Shown here: one piece after another, positions 25,955 to 36,403 of the stretch
How positions within the stretch are numbered: the stretch's first letter is position 1
How the letters are laid out: each line of letters begins with the position of its first letter
Assembly: GCA_903900685.1 (NCBI GenBank)
Contig: CAIUOC010000072.1
Span: 1-39,718 of the forward strand
Direction of reading: 5' to 3'
Length of the DNA stretch: 39,718 nt
From: an uncultured Candidatus Saccharibacteria bacterium
Lineage (GTDB): Bacteria; Patescibacteriota; Saccharimonadia; Saccharimonadales; UBA4665
The notes under the pieces: model-generated
The model's database searches: none
The model's input: the letters and a program-made list of their open reading frames with translations, nothing else
What the model was told of the DNA's origin: nothing
Position numbers and translations under genes: made by a program

Positions 25955-27109
25955 CTAATGTATGAAGTAGTATCCACTATAGGGACGCTGTTTTACATAA
26001 AACTTTCCGTCTAAATAGGTATTCATCTCAAATGTATCGATGTATCCAGATGGAACTACTGATCCAGCATACGTTTCTCCCGGAACTGCAACGACTATCA
26101 TCACATGTCCCCATTGACCGGAGGTTTTAACAGCAATTGCACCGTCTTGAGGAGTTTGATCTACTGGGTGATTGGAATAGTCAATCCAATATTTTGCATC
26201 ACCAGTAACGGTGAAATCTCTATGTCCTTCAACTGATGTAAAGTACCAATATGCAAATGAAGTACATTCTCGATTAGGAAAATAGCCTGATGTAGTAACA
26301 GAATCTTCTGGTGCATCACACCATAGCATTGGATAGCCACCATTGCCCTGTCCTTGGCCAGCATCACACGCACCGCCTGAACCTGAAGTATTTGGTGGAA
26401 TAATATTCCCTGAGCCAACAGAGTTTAATATTGCTTGTTGTGTTCTAAGCGTGGCAATTTTATCTTTATTAGTTGAAATATCCTGATTGTATTTATCTTG
26501 TTGACCCTGATTATATCCGAGCATTGATTGCTGTTTTTGTTGGTCACTAGCTAATTGATCATTTTGTGTCTTCTCTACAATTAAAGTTTGCTGAACTTGA
26601 TCTTTTTGAGTATTTAATTGATTTTGAAGAGTAGCAATTTGATTTAGGGTTGTTTGGATTTTACCTTCTACAGCTTTTTGATAAGTTGCTCTATCCACGA
26701 ACACACTAAGATTACTACTTGATGCTAACATCTCAATAGTATTAACTGATCCACTAAGGTAAATAGCTTTAACATCAGAAGCCAAAACTTTCTTTTGATA
26801 ATCAAGATTTGTCTGCGCTTTATCTATTTTTACTTGAAGATTTATTATGCTTTGTTGGCTTGCATTAATTGCTGCTTGAGCAGCATTGATTTGAGACTGA
26901 AGTATGCTAATTGCATTTTGGTAACTAGTTGCTTGCACTTGTAGGGAATCAAGGTTAGATTGAGCAGCTTGATTTTTATTTTGTAGATCATTGATCTGTT
27001 GTTGTAAATTATCAGCACTAGCTATAGGTACGGCTATAATAAATAAAGCTCCCAAAGCCAATATTGCAAAACTAAGGTTAATTTTTTTCATTATATTTAT
27101 TTTTTTCAT
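25955..27109 (-). CDS. Secreted coiled-coil CHAP-domain peptidoglycan hydrolase (PcsB-like)
   Basis: Signal peptide, long Gln-rich coiled coil, C-terminal CHAP domain (NRECTSFAYWYF...GQWGHVMIVVAV); just downstream of ftsEX. Confidence 0.85.
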   Translation of the reverse strand: MKKINIMKKINLSFAILALGALFIIAVPIASADNLQQQINDLQNKNQAAQSNLDSLQVQATSYQNAISILQSQINAAQAAINASQQSIINLQVKIDKAQTNLDYQKKVLASDVKAIYLSGSVNTIEMLASSSNLSVFVDRATYQKAVEGKIQTTLNQIATLQNQLNTQKDQVQQTLIVEKTQNDQLASDQQKQQSMLGYNQGQQDKYNQDISTNKDKIATLRTQQAILNSVGSGNIIPPNTSGSGGACDAGQGQGNGGYPMLWCDAPEDSVTTSGYFPNRECTSFAYWYFTSVEGHRDFTVTGDAKYWIDYSNHPVDQTPQDGAIAVKTSGQWGHVMIVVAVPGETYAGSVVPSGYIDTFEMNTYLDGKFYVKQRPYSGYYFIH

Positions 27110-27182
27110 TTTGATTTTATTAGTATAACCTTTATTAAATATAACACACCCCCTTTTCTCTGTAAATGACTTATTTATATGT

Positions 27183-28133
27183 CTATTTAGAAGTTCGTAG
27201 TTTTAAGTATCTTGCTGTGGCAACAATTGAGAATAGAATTCCAAGCATTAAACCCACCACCAGTTGAGCTAATAATAAAATCCAAAAATGATCATTAAAG
27301 AATTTTGTGGCATAACCTATATCTAGTAGACCTAAACTACTTGCCTGTAATGACGAAGAAAAGATAGTAAACATTACTTTTATAACTCCAATTGAAACAA
27401 TTGCCGATATAAATCCATACATAGCAGCTTCTACTACAAAAGGACCACGAATAAACCAAGGCTTAGCTCCCAATAATCTCATTATTGTTATTTCGTCTTT
27501 TCTATTAAATATTGCCATTTTAAGTGTATTGAATATTATTAAAGCAGATACTAGTGCAAAAATAGCGATTCCACCTATACCAGCTTCTCTCATTACTGTT
27601 GTGGCCTTGGCAATTCTATCGATTGCCTGCTTTCTGTCTCCAGAATATGAGGTACCTAATTGTGGATCTTGTAACTTAATAAATTGCTTCTTATTTAGAA
27701 AATTCTTGATGTCCTGAATTTTATTGATATCGTATGGAGTAACATTAAGACTGGCTGGTAATGGATTACTTGTTTCATCTACAGCTTGAAGTAGATTTTG
27801 ATTTCCAGCATTCTCGGACTTATATATCGCCAAGGCTTCATCTTTTGAAACATATTCTACGGTTTTTACATTTGCCAATTCTTTGACCTGCTTTTGAAAA
27901 TCTTTAAGTTGTGGCTGTGTAATTGCGTCAGTCAAATAAACCGTAATGCTAATTTTATTATTAATCTGATTGATAGTGTTGCTAAATGTAGCATTGGCGA
28001 TATATAAAAATAGACTAGTAAATAATGTTACTGTCATTACTGAAATTGCGGGTAGAGCTAAGGAAAGATTTCTAAAAAAGTTTACGAAACCTGCTTTTAA
28101 TACTCTATAAAATGTAGTCCAAGCTCTTTTCAT
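27183..28133 (-). CDS. ftsX: Cell division protein FtsX
   Basis: Four-TM FtsX/permease architecture with ECD (ISVYLTDAITQPQLKDFQKQVKEL...VEYVSKDEAL); ATGA overlap with ftsE. Confidence 0.92.
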   Translation of the reverse strand: MKRAWTTFYRVLKAGFVNFFRNLSLALPAISVMTVTLFTSLFLYIANATFSNTINQINNKISITVYLTDAITQPQLKDFQKQVKELANVKTVEYVSKDEALAIYKSENAGNQNLLQAVDETSNPLPASLNVTPYDINKIQDIKNFLNKKQFIKLQDPQLGTSYSGDRKQAIDRIAKATTVMREAGIGGIAIFALVSALIIFNTLKMAIFNRKDEITIMRLLGAKPWFIRGPFVVEAAMYGFISAIVSIGVIKVMFTIFSSSLQASSLGLLDIGYATKFFNDHFWILLLAQLVVGLMLGILFSIVATARYLKLRTSK

Positions 28134-28810
28134 AATCTATAACTTGCGTTACTCCTATCGCTTATAATTTTTCCATTTTCAATAGTTACAACTCTTCGCT
28201 TCAACTTGTTTACAATTTCTTGATTATGAGTAGTTAGAAGAACTGTAGTACCAAATCGATTAATTTTTTCTAAAACCTTTATTACATCCCAGGCATACTT
28301 AGGATCAAGATTTCCTGTAGGTTCATCGGCAATAAGGATTTTGGGTTGCCTAACGATAGCTCTAGCTATAGCTACTCTTTGCCTCTCTCCACCAGAAAGT
28401 TCGTAGGGCATATTATCAGATTTATTTTTCAGGTTTACAATTTCTAATACTCTAGGCACCGTACTATTTATCTCCTTAGTGCTAGCACCAACAATTTCTA
28501 AGGCGAAAGCAATATTCTCAAAAACTGTTCTGTTTGGCAGCAATTTAAAATCCTGAAATACTACGCCTATTTTTCTTCGCAGTAAAGGTATATCCTTATC
28601 TTTTAGCTTATCGTAATCTATTCCACCGACTACAATTTTTCCTGAGGTTGGCTTTTCTTCCCTAGTAAGAAGTCTTAATAGAGTTGTCTTTCCTGCTCCA
28701 CTTTGCCCAACAACAATAACAAATTCTTTAGGTTCAATATGTAAATTTATACGTTCAATAGCCGTAGATTTACGATTGTAAATTTTTGATACCCTATCTA
28801 ATAAAATCAT
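28130..28810 (-). CDS. ftsE: Cell division ATP-binding protein FtsE
   Basis: Walker A VGQSGAGKTTLLRLL, IGVVFQDFKLLPNRTVFENIAFALE, LSGGERQRVAIARAI, LIADEPTGNLD. Confidence 0.95.
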   Translation of the reverse strand: MILLDRVSKIYNRKSTAIERINLHIEPKEFVIVVGQSGAGKTTLLRLLTREEKPTSGKIVVGGIDYDKLKDKDIPLLRRKIGVVFQDFKLLPNRTVFENIAFALEIVGASTKEINSTVPRVLEIVNLKNKSDNMPYELSGGERQRVAIARAIVRQPKILIADEPTGNLDPKYAWDVIKVLEKINRFGTTVLLTTHNQEIVNKLKRRVVTIENGKIISDRSNASYRL

Positions 28811-28866
28811 ATACTTTATATATTATAACAAAAGCGCATTCATTGTAGAAGATAAAGATAATTTTA

Positions 28867-29943
28867 TTAAATAAAATTTAGATATGCATCAATAATTTTT
28901 TCTAGATTACCATCGAGCACGGAATCTACATCAGTTGTTTCAAAGTTAGTTCTTAGGTCCTTAACTTGTTTATATGGGTGAACTACATATGATCTAATTT
29001 GATTGCCCCATTCAGCAGACTGATTAGGACCTTTTATTTCGGAAATATTATTCTTATGTTGTTCTAATTGTAACTGAGCAAGTTTTGATCGAATTATTGT
29101 CATTGCCAATTCTTTATTCTGGACCTGGCTTCTCTCATTTTGAATTGCGACATTTATGCCTGTAGGAATGTGGGTAATGCGAACTGCTGAATCTGTTGTA
29201 TTTACAGATTGACCACCGTGACCTCCAGCCCTATAAACATCTATTTTAAGATCTTTAGAGTCGATATATAGCTCCTCAGGTGCATCAATAACTGGCATGA
29301 CCTCGACCTTTGCAAAACTAGTCTCTCTAGAGTTACTTGAATTGAACGGACTTAGCCGAACAAGCCTATGAACCCCGTGCTCACCCTTGGTCAAGCCATA
29401 AATATCCGTTCCGTCTATTTCCAAAATAACACTCTTAAGACCTGCTTCTTCCCCTGGACTTTCATTTATTATTTTAATTTTATATTTATTTTTATCAGCC
29501 CAACGACTATACATTCTGAGTAACATTTGTGTCCAATCTTGAGCATCAGTACCGCCTGCACCTGCATAAATACTTATAATCGCATTAGATGAGTCGTAGG
29601 GTCCAGTGAATCTCATTTCACTTTTTAGCAAATCGTATTGAGAATTTATATTTTTAATTAATGCTTCAATGTCATTTTCTATATTTTTATCATTTAGTTT
29701 AATTAAATCTTCTAAATAAATCATGTCTTGTTTAATTTTTTTCCAAGGATCAGTTTTTTTCTGAATTTGTGATATCTCTTGCATTATTTTCTGGGCTTTT
29801 TCGGAATTATTCCAAAAGTCTGTTTCCTTAGAAATATCTTCTAATTGTTTTTCTTTCGTTAATAATTCAGAAAATTTTATTTTAGAGAGAGCATCATTTA
29901 TCAAAGTCTTAAGCTCTCCGACAGACTTATCAAATTTTTCCAT
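28867..29943 (-). CDS. prfB: Peptide chain release factor 2
   Basis: RLVRLSPFNSSNSRETSFA (SPF) and RAGGHGGQSVNTTDSAVRITHIPTG (GGQ). Confidence 0.93.
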   Translation of the reverse strand: MEKFDKSVGELKTLINDALSKIKFSELLTKEKQLEDISKETDFWNNSEKAQKIMQEISQIQKKTDPWKKIKQDMIYLEDLIKLNDKNIENDIEALIKNINSQYDLLKSEMRFTGPYDSSNAIISIYAGAGGTDAQDWTQMLLRMYSRWADKNKYKIKIINESPGEEAGLKSVILEIDGTDIYGLTKGEHGVHRLVRLSPFNSSNSRETSFAKVEVMPVIDAPEELYIDSKDLKIDVYRAGGHGGQSVNTTDSAVRITHIPTGINVAIQNERSQVQNKELAMTIIRSKLAQLQLEQHKNNISEIKGPNQSAEWGNQIRSYVVHPYKQVKDLRTNFETTDVDSVLDGNLEKIIDAYLNFI

Positions 29944-29953
29944 TAGATTTTCC

Positions 29954-31246
29954 TTACTTCAATTTCCAAAGTACTTTTAATTGGTCTCTAAGTTCTGTCG
30001 CCAGGTCTTCATTGATGTTACCGAGTATACCAATACCCCATATCCCTTCTAGGAACATTGATCTAGTCACTGCAATAATTGCATCTTTATCTATTTTTTT
30101 AATACGATCTGGAACTTGATAATAATCTTCAATTACTCCATCGAAAAAATATCTATTACTATAGCCTGACATAATTCCACCAACTGTTTGAGCACTTCTC
30201 TGAAATCTACCTAAAGAATACTGCTTAGCTTCAGCTACGTCATCATTTGCTAGCTCTCCATTAAAAACTTTTGTTAATTCATTGATTATAATATCGAAAA
30301 GTGGTCTTATATTCTCTTCCATAACTTGAGAACCAAACCAGAAATTGGAGCTTTTATATGATTGGCTATAGCCTGAATTCATCCCATAGACTAACCCTCT
30401 CTCACGGGCGGTTCCGAGTATTTTTGAGTAAAGGGTTTCTGTTAGCATTGTATTTACGAGACCTAGCGCATCTGACTCAGCATCTGATAATTTTCTTTTT
30501 GAAAAACTATCTATATAGAAATATATAGTATCTACCGATGTATTTTTTATAAATAAAGGTGTAGTTAACTTTTTAGGTATTTCATTTGGTAGTTTCGGTC
30601 TGTTTGTACCTGGAGGTAAATCTAAACTCTCAATAAGTGCTTTAATAATTTTCTGACGATGAGGGCTTATTTTACCAGCGATTACAAATCTAAGATTTGC
30701 CAGATTATGTGAATTTCTATAATGTTCCCATATATCTTCAAGTTTAACATTCTTCATCAGTTTTAATCTTTCTTGATCTGTTTTTGCTACATAGCCATAT
30801 TTCTCCCTAAGAGCCAAACTTAGATGTCTAAAATGATTATTCGATCGTGATGCTAACTCTTCTTTAACATTTCCAGATTCTGCTATGAATTCATCTTCTA
30901 AAAATAATGGTTTACTAATAGAAATTAGGAGTAGATGTAAAATGCGCTCCCACTCAAAATCAGCACATTCCGCTTCATATGTAATATCATAGGCATTTGT
31001 TGAGGCATTATTATATGCTCCATTTTTCTCAAATTCTGCTTGAAAAGCTCTTGCTTTTGGAATAAATTCATTAGCTCCAAGCAATAAATGTTCCATTAAA
31101 TGTGGGGTTTCCCACTTGGATTCTTCTACTAAATATTCGCCTGCCCTAAAGCTAAGTTCAAATGTCATAACACTTGCATCAGGCACATTAATAATTAACC
31201 CTTCGGCTCCACTATCCAATTTCAACTGACTAACTACATGCTTCAT
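29954..31246 (-). CDS. M16 family (insulinase-like) zinc peptidase
   Basis: HLMEH (HxxEH) with downstream ESGNVKEEL and a second M16 repeat. Confidence 0.85.
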   Translation of the reverse strand: MKHVVSQLKLDSGAEGLIINVPDASVMTFELSFRAGEYLVEESKWETPHLMEHLLLGANEFIPKARAFQAEFEKNGAYNNASTNAYDITYEAECADFEWERILHLLLISISKPLFLEDEFIAESGNVKEELASRSNNHFRHLSLALREKYGYVAKTDQERLKLMKNVKLEDIWEHYRNSHNLANLRFVIAGKISPHRQKIIKALIESLDLPPGTNRPKLPNEIPKKLTTPLFIKNTSVDTIYFYIDSFSKRKLSDAESDALGLVNTMLTETLYSKILGTARERGLVYGMNSGYSQSYKSSNFWFGSQVMEENIRPLFDIIINELTKVFNGELANDDVAEAKQYSLGRFQRSAQTVGGIMSGYSNRYFFDGVIEDYYQVPDRIKKIDKDAIIAVTRSMFLEGIWGIGILGNINEDLATELRDQLKVLWKLK

Positions 31247-31248
31247 TT

Positions 31249-33858
31249 TTACTTACGTTTTTTTCTTGCTTTTGTTTTTCTTTGTCTTTCTGCCTTATTA
31301 GCTTTCTTGCGATCTAAATTTTTCTTTTTAACTTTTTCCAATTCCACTTTCTTAGTATCAAAATCAACTTCACCAAAATCTTCAGCAGTAGTTATTTTAT
31401 CTGCATTTGAAACTGAACTTCTGGCAGCTCTAGTTAGATCAGTTTCTAATGGAGTATTTATAATATTTGGTTCCGCATGGAATAATGCAGTAACTATATC
31501 GTGTCTCAGAACAGTTTGCATTGTTTCAAAAATTCTCTGTGACTGTCGCCTATATTCTACTAGAGGATCTCTCTGACCTACGCTCATCCAATGAATACCT
31601 TCTCTCAAATGGTCCATATTTTCCAAATGCTGCATCCATAAATTATCTAGAATCTGAAGATATATTTCTATTTCAATTTTTCTCATTACGTCTTTGCCAA
31701 ACGAAGACTCTCTAGCTTCATAAATCTCAGTTGCTTCAGTTATTAAAACTTCTTCAAACTTGTTATGCGGAGCACTAAATAGTTTTTCCATTGTTTCAGG
31801 AGCAAGAGGAATAACTTCATTTATAGCAGATTTTAAATCATTCGTGGATTCCATTTCAAGATTAGCAAGAAATTGCATTTGTTCTTTAATTAGAATATTA
31901 ATTCTTTTACTAATATCATCCGCGAGTAATATCTCACGTCTCATTGCATATACAGCTTTACGATGGCGATTCATTACATCATCGTATTGAACAACGTTCT
32001 TTCTTTGATCAAAATGGAATCCCTCTACTTTTTTCTGAGCTCCTTCAAGACTTTTAGATATTAATCGATTTTCGATAGGAGTTTCGTCGTCAACTTTTAG
32101 CCTATCCATTAATCCAGCAATTCTATCCCCGCCGAAAATTCTCATCAAATCATCTTCAGTACTTACAAAGAATTGTGTTAGACCAGGATCACCTTGACGA
32201 CCAGATCTACCTCTCAACTGATTATCTATACGTCGACTCTCATGACGTTCAGATCCAAGTACAAATAAACCACCTAATTCTTTAACACCTTCACCTAAAA
32301 CAATATCCGTTCCTCGCCCAGCAATGTTTGTAGCTAATGTTACTGCTTGCTTCTCTCCAGCTTTCGCAATAATTTGAGCTTCTTTCTCATTATTTTTGGC
32401 GTTTAGTATCTTATAAGGAACTCCTGCTTTCTTAAGAGCATCACCGAGCATTTCATTTTTCTCAATCGAAACAGTTCCGATTAAAACCGGTTGGCCCTTT
32501 TCATAACAAACCTTAACTTCTTTTGCGATTGCATTGAACTTCCCTTTTTCTGTTTTATAGATTCGATCTGGTCTGTCTGTACGATTAATAACTCTATTTG
32601 ATGGAATCTCAACTACATCTAGCTTATAAATCTGATGAAATTCTTCGCTTTCTGTTAATGCAGTTCCTGTCATCCCGCCTAATTTAGAATATAGTCGAAA
32701 TAAATTCTGGAATGAAATAGAAGCTAATGTCATTGATTCTTGTTGTACTTCAACATTTTCTTTTGCTTCAATTGCTTGATGAAGTCCTTCGTTATATCTT
32801 CGACCCTTAAGTAGCCTTCCTGTAAATTCATCTACAATTACAATTTCACCATCTTTGGTTACTACATAGTCTTTGTCTCTTTTAAACAATGCCTCGGCTT
32901 TTAATGCCTGTTCTAGATGGTAGATTGATCTTATATTATCTGATGCATATAAGCTCTCGATACCTAATATTTTTTGAACTTTTTCTACACCCTCATCTGT
33001 TAAAATAACAGTTTTTCTTTTTTCGTCAGTCTCATAATGTTCTTCGAACTTTAATTGCTTCGAAACTTTTGCAAATTGCGAATATGCATTTGCACTTGTT
33101 ACAGATGGAGCTGAAATGATTAATGGAGTTCGCGCTTCATCAATCAATATAGAATCAACCTCATCAACAATGGCATAATGTAGATCTCTTTGTCGTAATT
33201 GATCAGTTTCCCTGACCATATTGTCCCTTAAATAATCAAATCCAAACTCATTATTTGTTCCATAGGTTATATCTGCTTTATAGGCCTCTTGTCTAGAAAT
33301 TGGCTTCAAGTGTTTGAATCGTTCATCGGTATGATTTTTATTTATAAAATTAGGATCATACATGAATGATTCATCAGGAATGATAACAGCAGTTGTCATT
33401 CCTAAGAAATCATAAACCTGTGCCATCCAGCCAGAGTCTCTCTGAGCAAGGTAATCATTAACTGTTACTACATGAACTCCTTGTTCTGATAATGCATTCA
33501 AAAATACCGGTAATGTTGCAACTAAAGTTTTACCTTCTCCCGTTTTCATCTCAGCTACATTACCCTCATGAAGAACCATTCCTCCGATTAATTGGACATC
33601 AAAGTGTCGTTGACCGAGAGTTCTTGTAGCGGCTTCTTTAACAAGCGCGAATGCATCTGGTAAAATTTCATCCAAACTCTCTTTTGCTAGACGTTTTTTT
33701 AAAACATCAGTTTGTTTTTTTAATTGAATATCTGACATTTTTCCATATTTATCAGCCAAAGCATTAATAAGTTTAACTTTTTTTCTCAATCGCTTAATTG
33801 TTTTTACTTGAGGATCCCCAAGAACTCGTTTAATAATTTTCTTCACAGAATACTCCAC
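31249..33858 (-). CDS. secA: Preprotein translocase ATPase SecA (GTG start)
   Basis: GMVLHEGNVAEMKTGEGKTLVATLPVFLNAL, VDEVDSILIDEARTPLIIS, NIAGRGTDIVLG, RQGDPGLTQFFVSTEDDLMRIFG. Confidence 0.97.
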   Translation of the reverse strand: MEYSVKKIIKRVLGDPQVKTIKRLRKKVKLINALADKYGKMSDIQLKKQTDVLKKRLAKESLDEILPDAFALVKEAATRTLGQRHFDVQLIGGMVLHEGNVAEMKTGEGKTLVATLPVFLNALSEQGVHVVTVNDYLAQRDSGWMAQVYDFLGMTTAVIIPDESFMYDPNFINKNHTDERFKHLKPISRQEAYKADITYGTNNEFGFDYLRDNMVRETDQLRQRDLHYAIVDEVDSILIDEARTPLIISAPSVTSANAYSQFAKVSKQLKFEEHYETDEKRKTVILTDEGVEKVQKILGIESLYASDNIRSIYHLEQALKAEALFKRDKDYVVTKDGEIVIVDEFTGRLLKGRRYNEGLHQAIEAKENVEVQQESMTLASISFQNLFRLYSKLGGMTGTALTESEEFHQIYKLDVVEIPSNRVINRTDRPDRIYKTEKGKFNAIAKEVKVCYEKGQPVLIGTVSIEKNEMLGDALKKAGVPYKILNAKNNEKEAQIIAKAGEKQAVTLATNIAGRGTDIVLGEGVKELGGLFVLGSERHESRRIDNQLRGRSGRQGDPGLTQFFVSTEDDLMRIFGGDRIAGLMDRLKVDDETPIENRLISKSLEGAQKKVEGFHFDQRKNVVQYDDVMNRHRKAVYAMRREILLADDISKRINILIKEQMQFLANLEMESTNDLKSAINEVIPLAPETMEKLFSAPHNKFEEVLITEATEIYEARESSFGKDVMRKIEIEIYLQILDNLWMQHLENMDHLREGIHWMSVGQRDPLVEYRRQSQRIFETMQTVLRHDIVTALFHAEPNIINTPLETDLTRAARSSVSNADKITTAEDFGEVDFDTKKVELEKVKKKNLDRKKANKAERQRKTKARKKRK

Positions 33859-33924
33859 TAGAATTTTTTACTATAATATATTGTAACTTGTTATTTAATA
33901 AATTGCGACTATTAAAATAGAGTT

Positions 33925-34290
33925 TTAATCAGTACTTTTCTTTTTTTTCAATAAATTCAAACCATGTCTAATTTTTGAAATACTATGAATGCCCTTGTAT
34001 TTAAGTATTTGATTTTTTAACTTGGTTTCAACAATATCTACGGCGGCATATATATTTAATGTTGTTTCACTAGTCATTATAATTTCTTTTGGAAGAGTCA
34101 TTTTAACCTCACATGTTAGCTTTCGCTTATCTTTAGCTTTAGATTCTTTGAGCCAAACTTCTGCGTGAACACTTTCCTTGACATGCTTTGACATGTATTT
34201 GTCTAGTCCTGCTATTTTCTTAATTACATACTTATTTAAATCCTCATCTACATCTAGATGGACACCGTTTATTACAATATTTTCAATCAT
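33925..34290 (-). CDS. hpf: Ribosome hibernation promoting factor (short HPF/RaiA type)
   Basis: IVINGVHLDVDEDLNKYVIKKIAGLDKYM...AEVWLKESKAKDKRKLTCEVKMTLPKE; 121 aa; ATGA overlap with serS. Confidence 0.85.
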   Translation of the reverse strand: MIENIVINGVHLDVDEDLNKYVIKKIAGLDKYMSKHVKESVHAEVWLKESKAKDKRKLTCEVKMTLPKEIIMTSETTLNIYAAVDIVETKLKNQILKYKGIHSISKIRHGLNLLKKKKSTD

Positions 34291-35585
34291 ATTTTCTCCA
34301 TTCCTCCTAAATAATTTTTCAAAACTTCTGGAACTTTAATTTGACCTTCCTTAGTCTGGTAATTTTCCATCAAGGCGGCTAGTATTCTAGAAAAAGCAAA
34401 TACTGTTGCATCATTGTTGTGGACAAAATCAATCGAATTATCTTCTTTCCTGAATCGTGTTTTTAATGATCTGGCTTGAAAATCTGTCATATAGTCTGCA
34501 CTGTGAGTCTCTCTATATTTATTTTGTCCGGGAAACCATATCTCAATATCCATACCCTTTGCATTTGGCTTACCAATATCGGCTGTACATTTTTCTAATA
34601 GTTGGTATGGAAGCTCTAGCTGACTAACAAAATATTCCTCAATAGCAACTAATAATTTATGTTCGTCAAGGCCAGTTTCTGGAGTTGAGAAAACTTCCAT
34701 CTCGAGCTTATCAAATTGATGAAGTCTTATAATTCCCTCTGTATCTTTGCCGTAACTACCTGCTTCTCTTCTGTATGAAGTAGCGTAGCCAAGATATCTA
34801 ATCGGTAGTTGCTGAGATGCTAAAATTTCATCCTGGTACATATTACAAAGACTATGTTCTGCGCTAGCATTCATCCACATTTCATCATCAGCTAACTTAT
34901 ATGTAACCTCTTCTGCATCGAGCCTAGTAGTTGCCATATAACTACTAGTGTTAACTAGTCCTGGTGGCAAAATTGGAACAAATGCTTTTGTAGAAATATT
35001 AAGATTGTTATCTTTGATTAAGCCTGCAATGAAAGCTTCATCGGTTAATTTATCCATAACCCAATTTATGATTGCAAACTGAAGCCTGACAAGTCCCCCT
35101 TTTAAATAAACAAATCGACTTCCAGCAACTTTAGCCGCTCTAGTTTTATCAATTAGGCTATTTGCCTCGTTAAGTTCCCAGTGGTTCTTAGGTACAAAAT
35201 CATAGTTTAATGGTTCGCCAACCTTTTTATATATTACGTTGTCATTTTCGCTTAATCCAACAGGCACCATTTCTAATGGCATATTGGGAACTTTTTTTAT
35301 GGTATCGGTAAATTTTTTCTTAAGATCATTAACTGTTTTTTCTATTTCTGCAGACTTATTTTTTAATTCTTTACCTTTTTCTATATCATCCTCAGAAGGC
35401 CGATTATTAGAAAATTGAGCAGATAATACATTTCTCTGGTTTAATAAATCCTCAAGTATTTGTATATTGTGTCTTAATTCATTATCTAGATTTAACAGTT
35501 CATCTAGATTTATTGGATAGCCTTTTTGACTAGCTTTTTCTTGTACTAATTCTTTATTGTCTCTTATGTATTGAATATCTAACAT
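34287..35585 (-). CDS. serS: Seryl-tRNA synthetase
   Basis: MLDIQYIRDNKELVQEKASQKG, long arm coiled coil, YLGYATSYRREAGSYGKDTEGIIRLHQFDKLEMEVF, NNDATVFAFSRILAALMENYQTKEG. Confidence 0.97.
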   Translation of the reverse strand: MLDIQYIRDNKELVQEKASQKGYPINLDELLNLDNELRHNIQILEDLLNQRNVLSAQFSNNRPSEDDIEKGKELKNKSAEIEKTVNDLKKKFTDTIKKVPNMPLEMVPVGLSENDNVIYKKVGEPLNYDFVPKNHWELNEANSLIDKTRAAKVAGSRFVYLKGGLVRLQFAIINWVMDKLTDEAFIAGLIKDNNLNISTKAFVPILPPGLVNTSSYMATTRLDAEEVTYKLADDEMWMNASAEHSLCNMYQDEILASQQLPIRYLGYATSYRREAGSYGKDTEGIIRLHQFDKLEMEVFSTPETGLDEHKLLVAIEEYFVSQLELPYQLLEKCTADIGKPNAKGMDIEIWFPGQNKYRETHSADYMTDFQARSLKTRFRKEDNSIDFVHNNDATVFAFSRILAALMENYQTKEGQIKVPEVLKNYLGGMEKI

Positions 35586-35602
35586 GATTTATATTAATTA
35601 TA

Positions 35603-36385
35603 CTATTTAATCTGTTTATTTTTAATTAAATATTTTAAAGTTAGCTCTGTTCTTGATTTCGCATATGCACAATACTGACAATCACTCCCTGATTTGGGCA
35701 TTTCTTTAAGCTCTAAACATGCTTTTAATTTCTTAATTGTTGGACTAACCCACTTGTCATCACCATTATATTCTATTACCTTAGTCTTAAATTCAACTTT
35801 GTCATGAAAGCCATCTAAATCTAAACGTCCATTAGTGTAAACAAAATAGCCCTTATTGCTCACCTTAAATTTATTTTTTCTAAGGAGCCATTGGTATACT
35901 TCCATTTGCCTTTTATATGAAATTTGCCAAGGAGCGTCCAGACTGACTTCACTTTTTTTGGCCGTTGCCTTATAGTCAACCACAATTAATTCACCTTTTT
36001 TATTAACCCAAACATCATCAACTGCTCCAAAAATTAAAAGATTGGTGGTTTTATCTAAATATTGAACTCCATAAAAATTTTCTCTCCAATTATCTAATTC
36101 TGCGTGAGCATAAGGAATAGCTTCAATTTTATATTCAACCATTAACGGATGTGGCTCTTTATTATCTCTGTATGTGTCAAATTCTTTCTTAAAAAGCTCA
36201 TCTACGGCTTTATTTATCTGAAATGGAGGAGTATCGGGTTTTGTTATTTTAAGCCTTCTATCAAGCCAAAAACACCTAGGACAGTTAATAAAATCCTCTA
36301 TTTTACTTCTACTAACCTTGAATGCCTCTGTTTGACCTGGTTTATACGGAATTGTTCTGTATCTGCTATATGCTGTAAATGCCAT
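35603..36385 (-). CDS. PD-(D/E)XK (RecB/Cas4-like) nuclease with paired Cys motifs
   Basis: GAVDDVWVNKKGELIVVDYKAT (D...DxK), N-terminal CPRCFWLDRRL and C-terminal CQYCAYAKS. Confidence 0.78.
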   Translation of the reverse strand: MAFTAYSRYRTIPYKPGQTEAFKVSRSKIEDFINCPRCFWLDRRLKITKPDTPPFQINKAVDELFKKEFDTYRDNKEPHPLMVEYKIEAIPYAHAELDNWRENFYGVQYLDKTTNLLIFGAVDDVWVNKKGELIVVDYKATAKKSEVSLDAPWQISYKRQMEVYQWLLRKNKFKVSNKGYFVYTNGRLDLDGFHDKVEFKTKVIEYNGDDKWVSPTIKKLKACLELKEMPKSGSDCQYCAYAKSRTELTLKYLIKNKQIK

Positions 36386-36403
36386 TATGTTAATTATAAC
36401 AGA

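Noticed and set aside
31238-31990. Several + strand ORFs antisense to secA
   Set aside because: Shadow ORFs of a well-supported coding gene.
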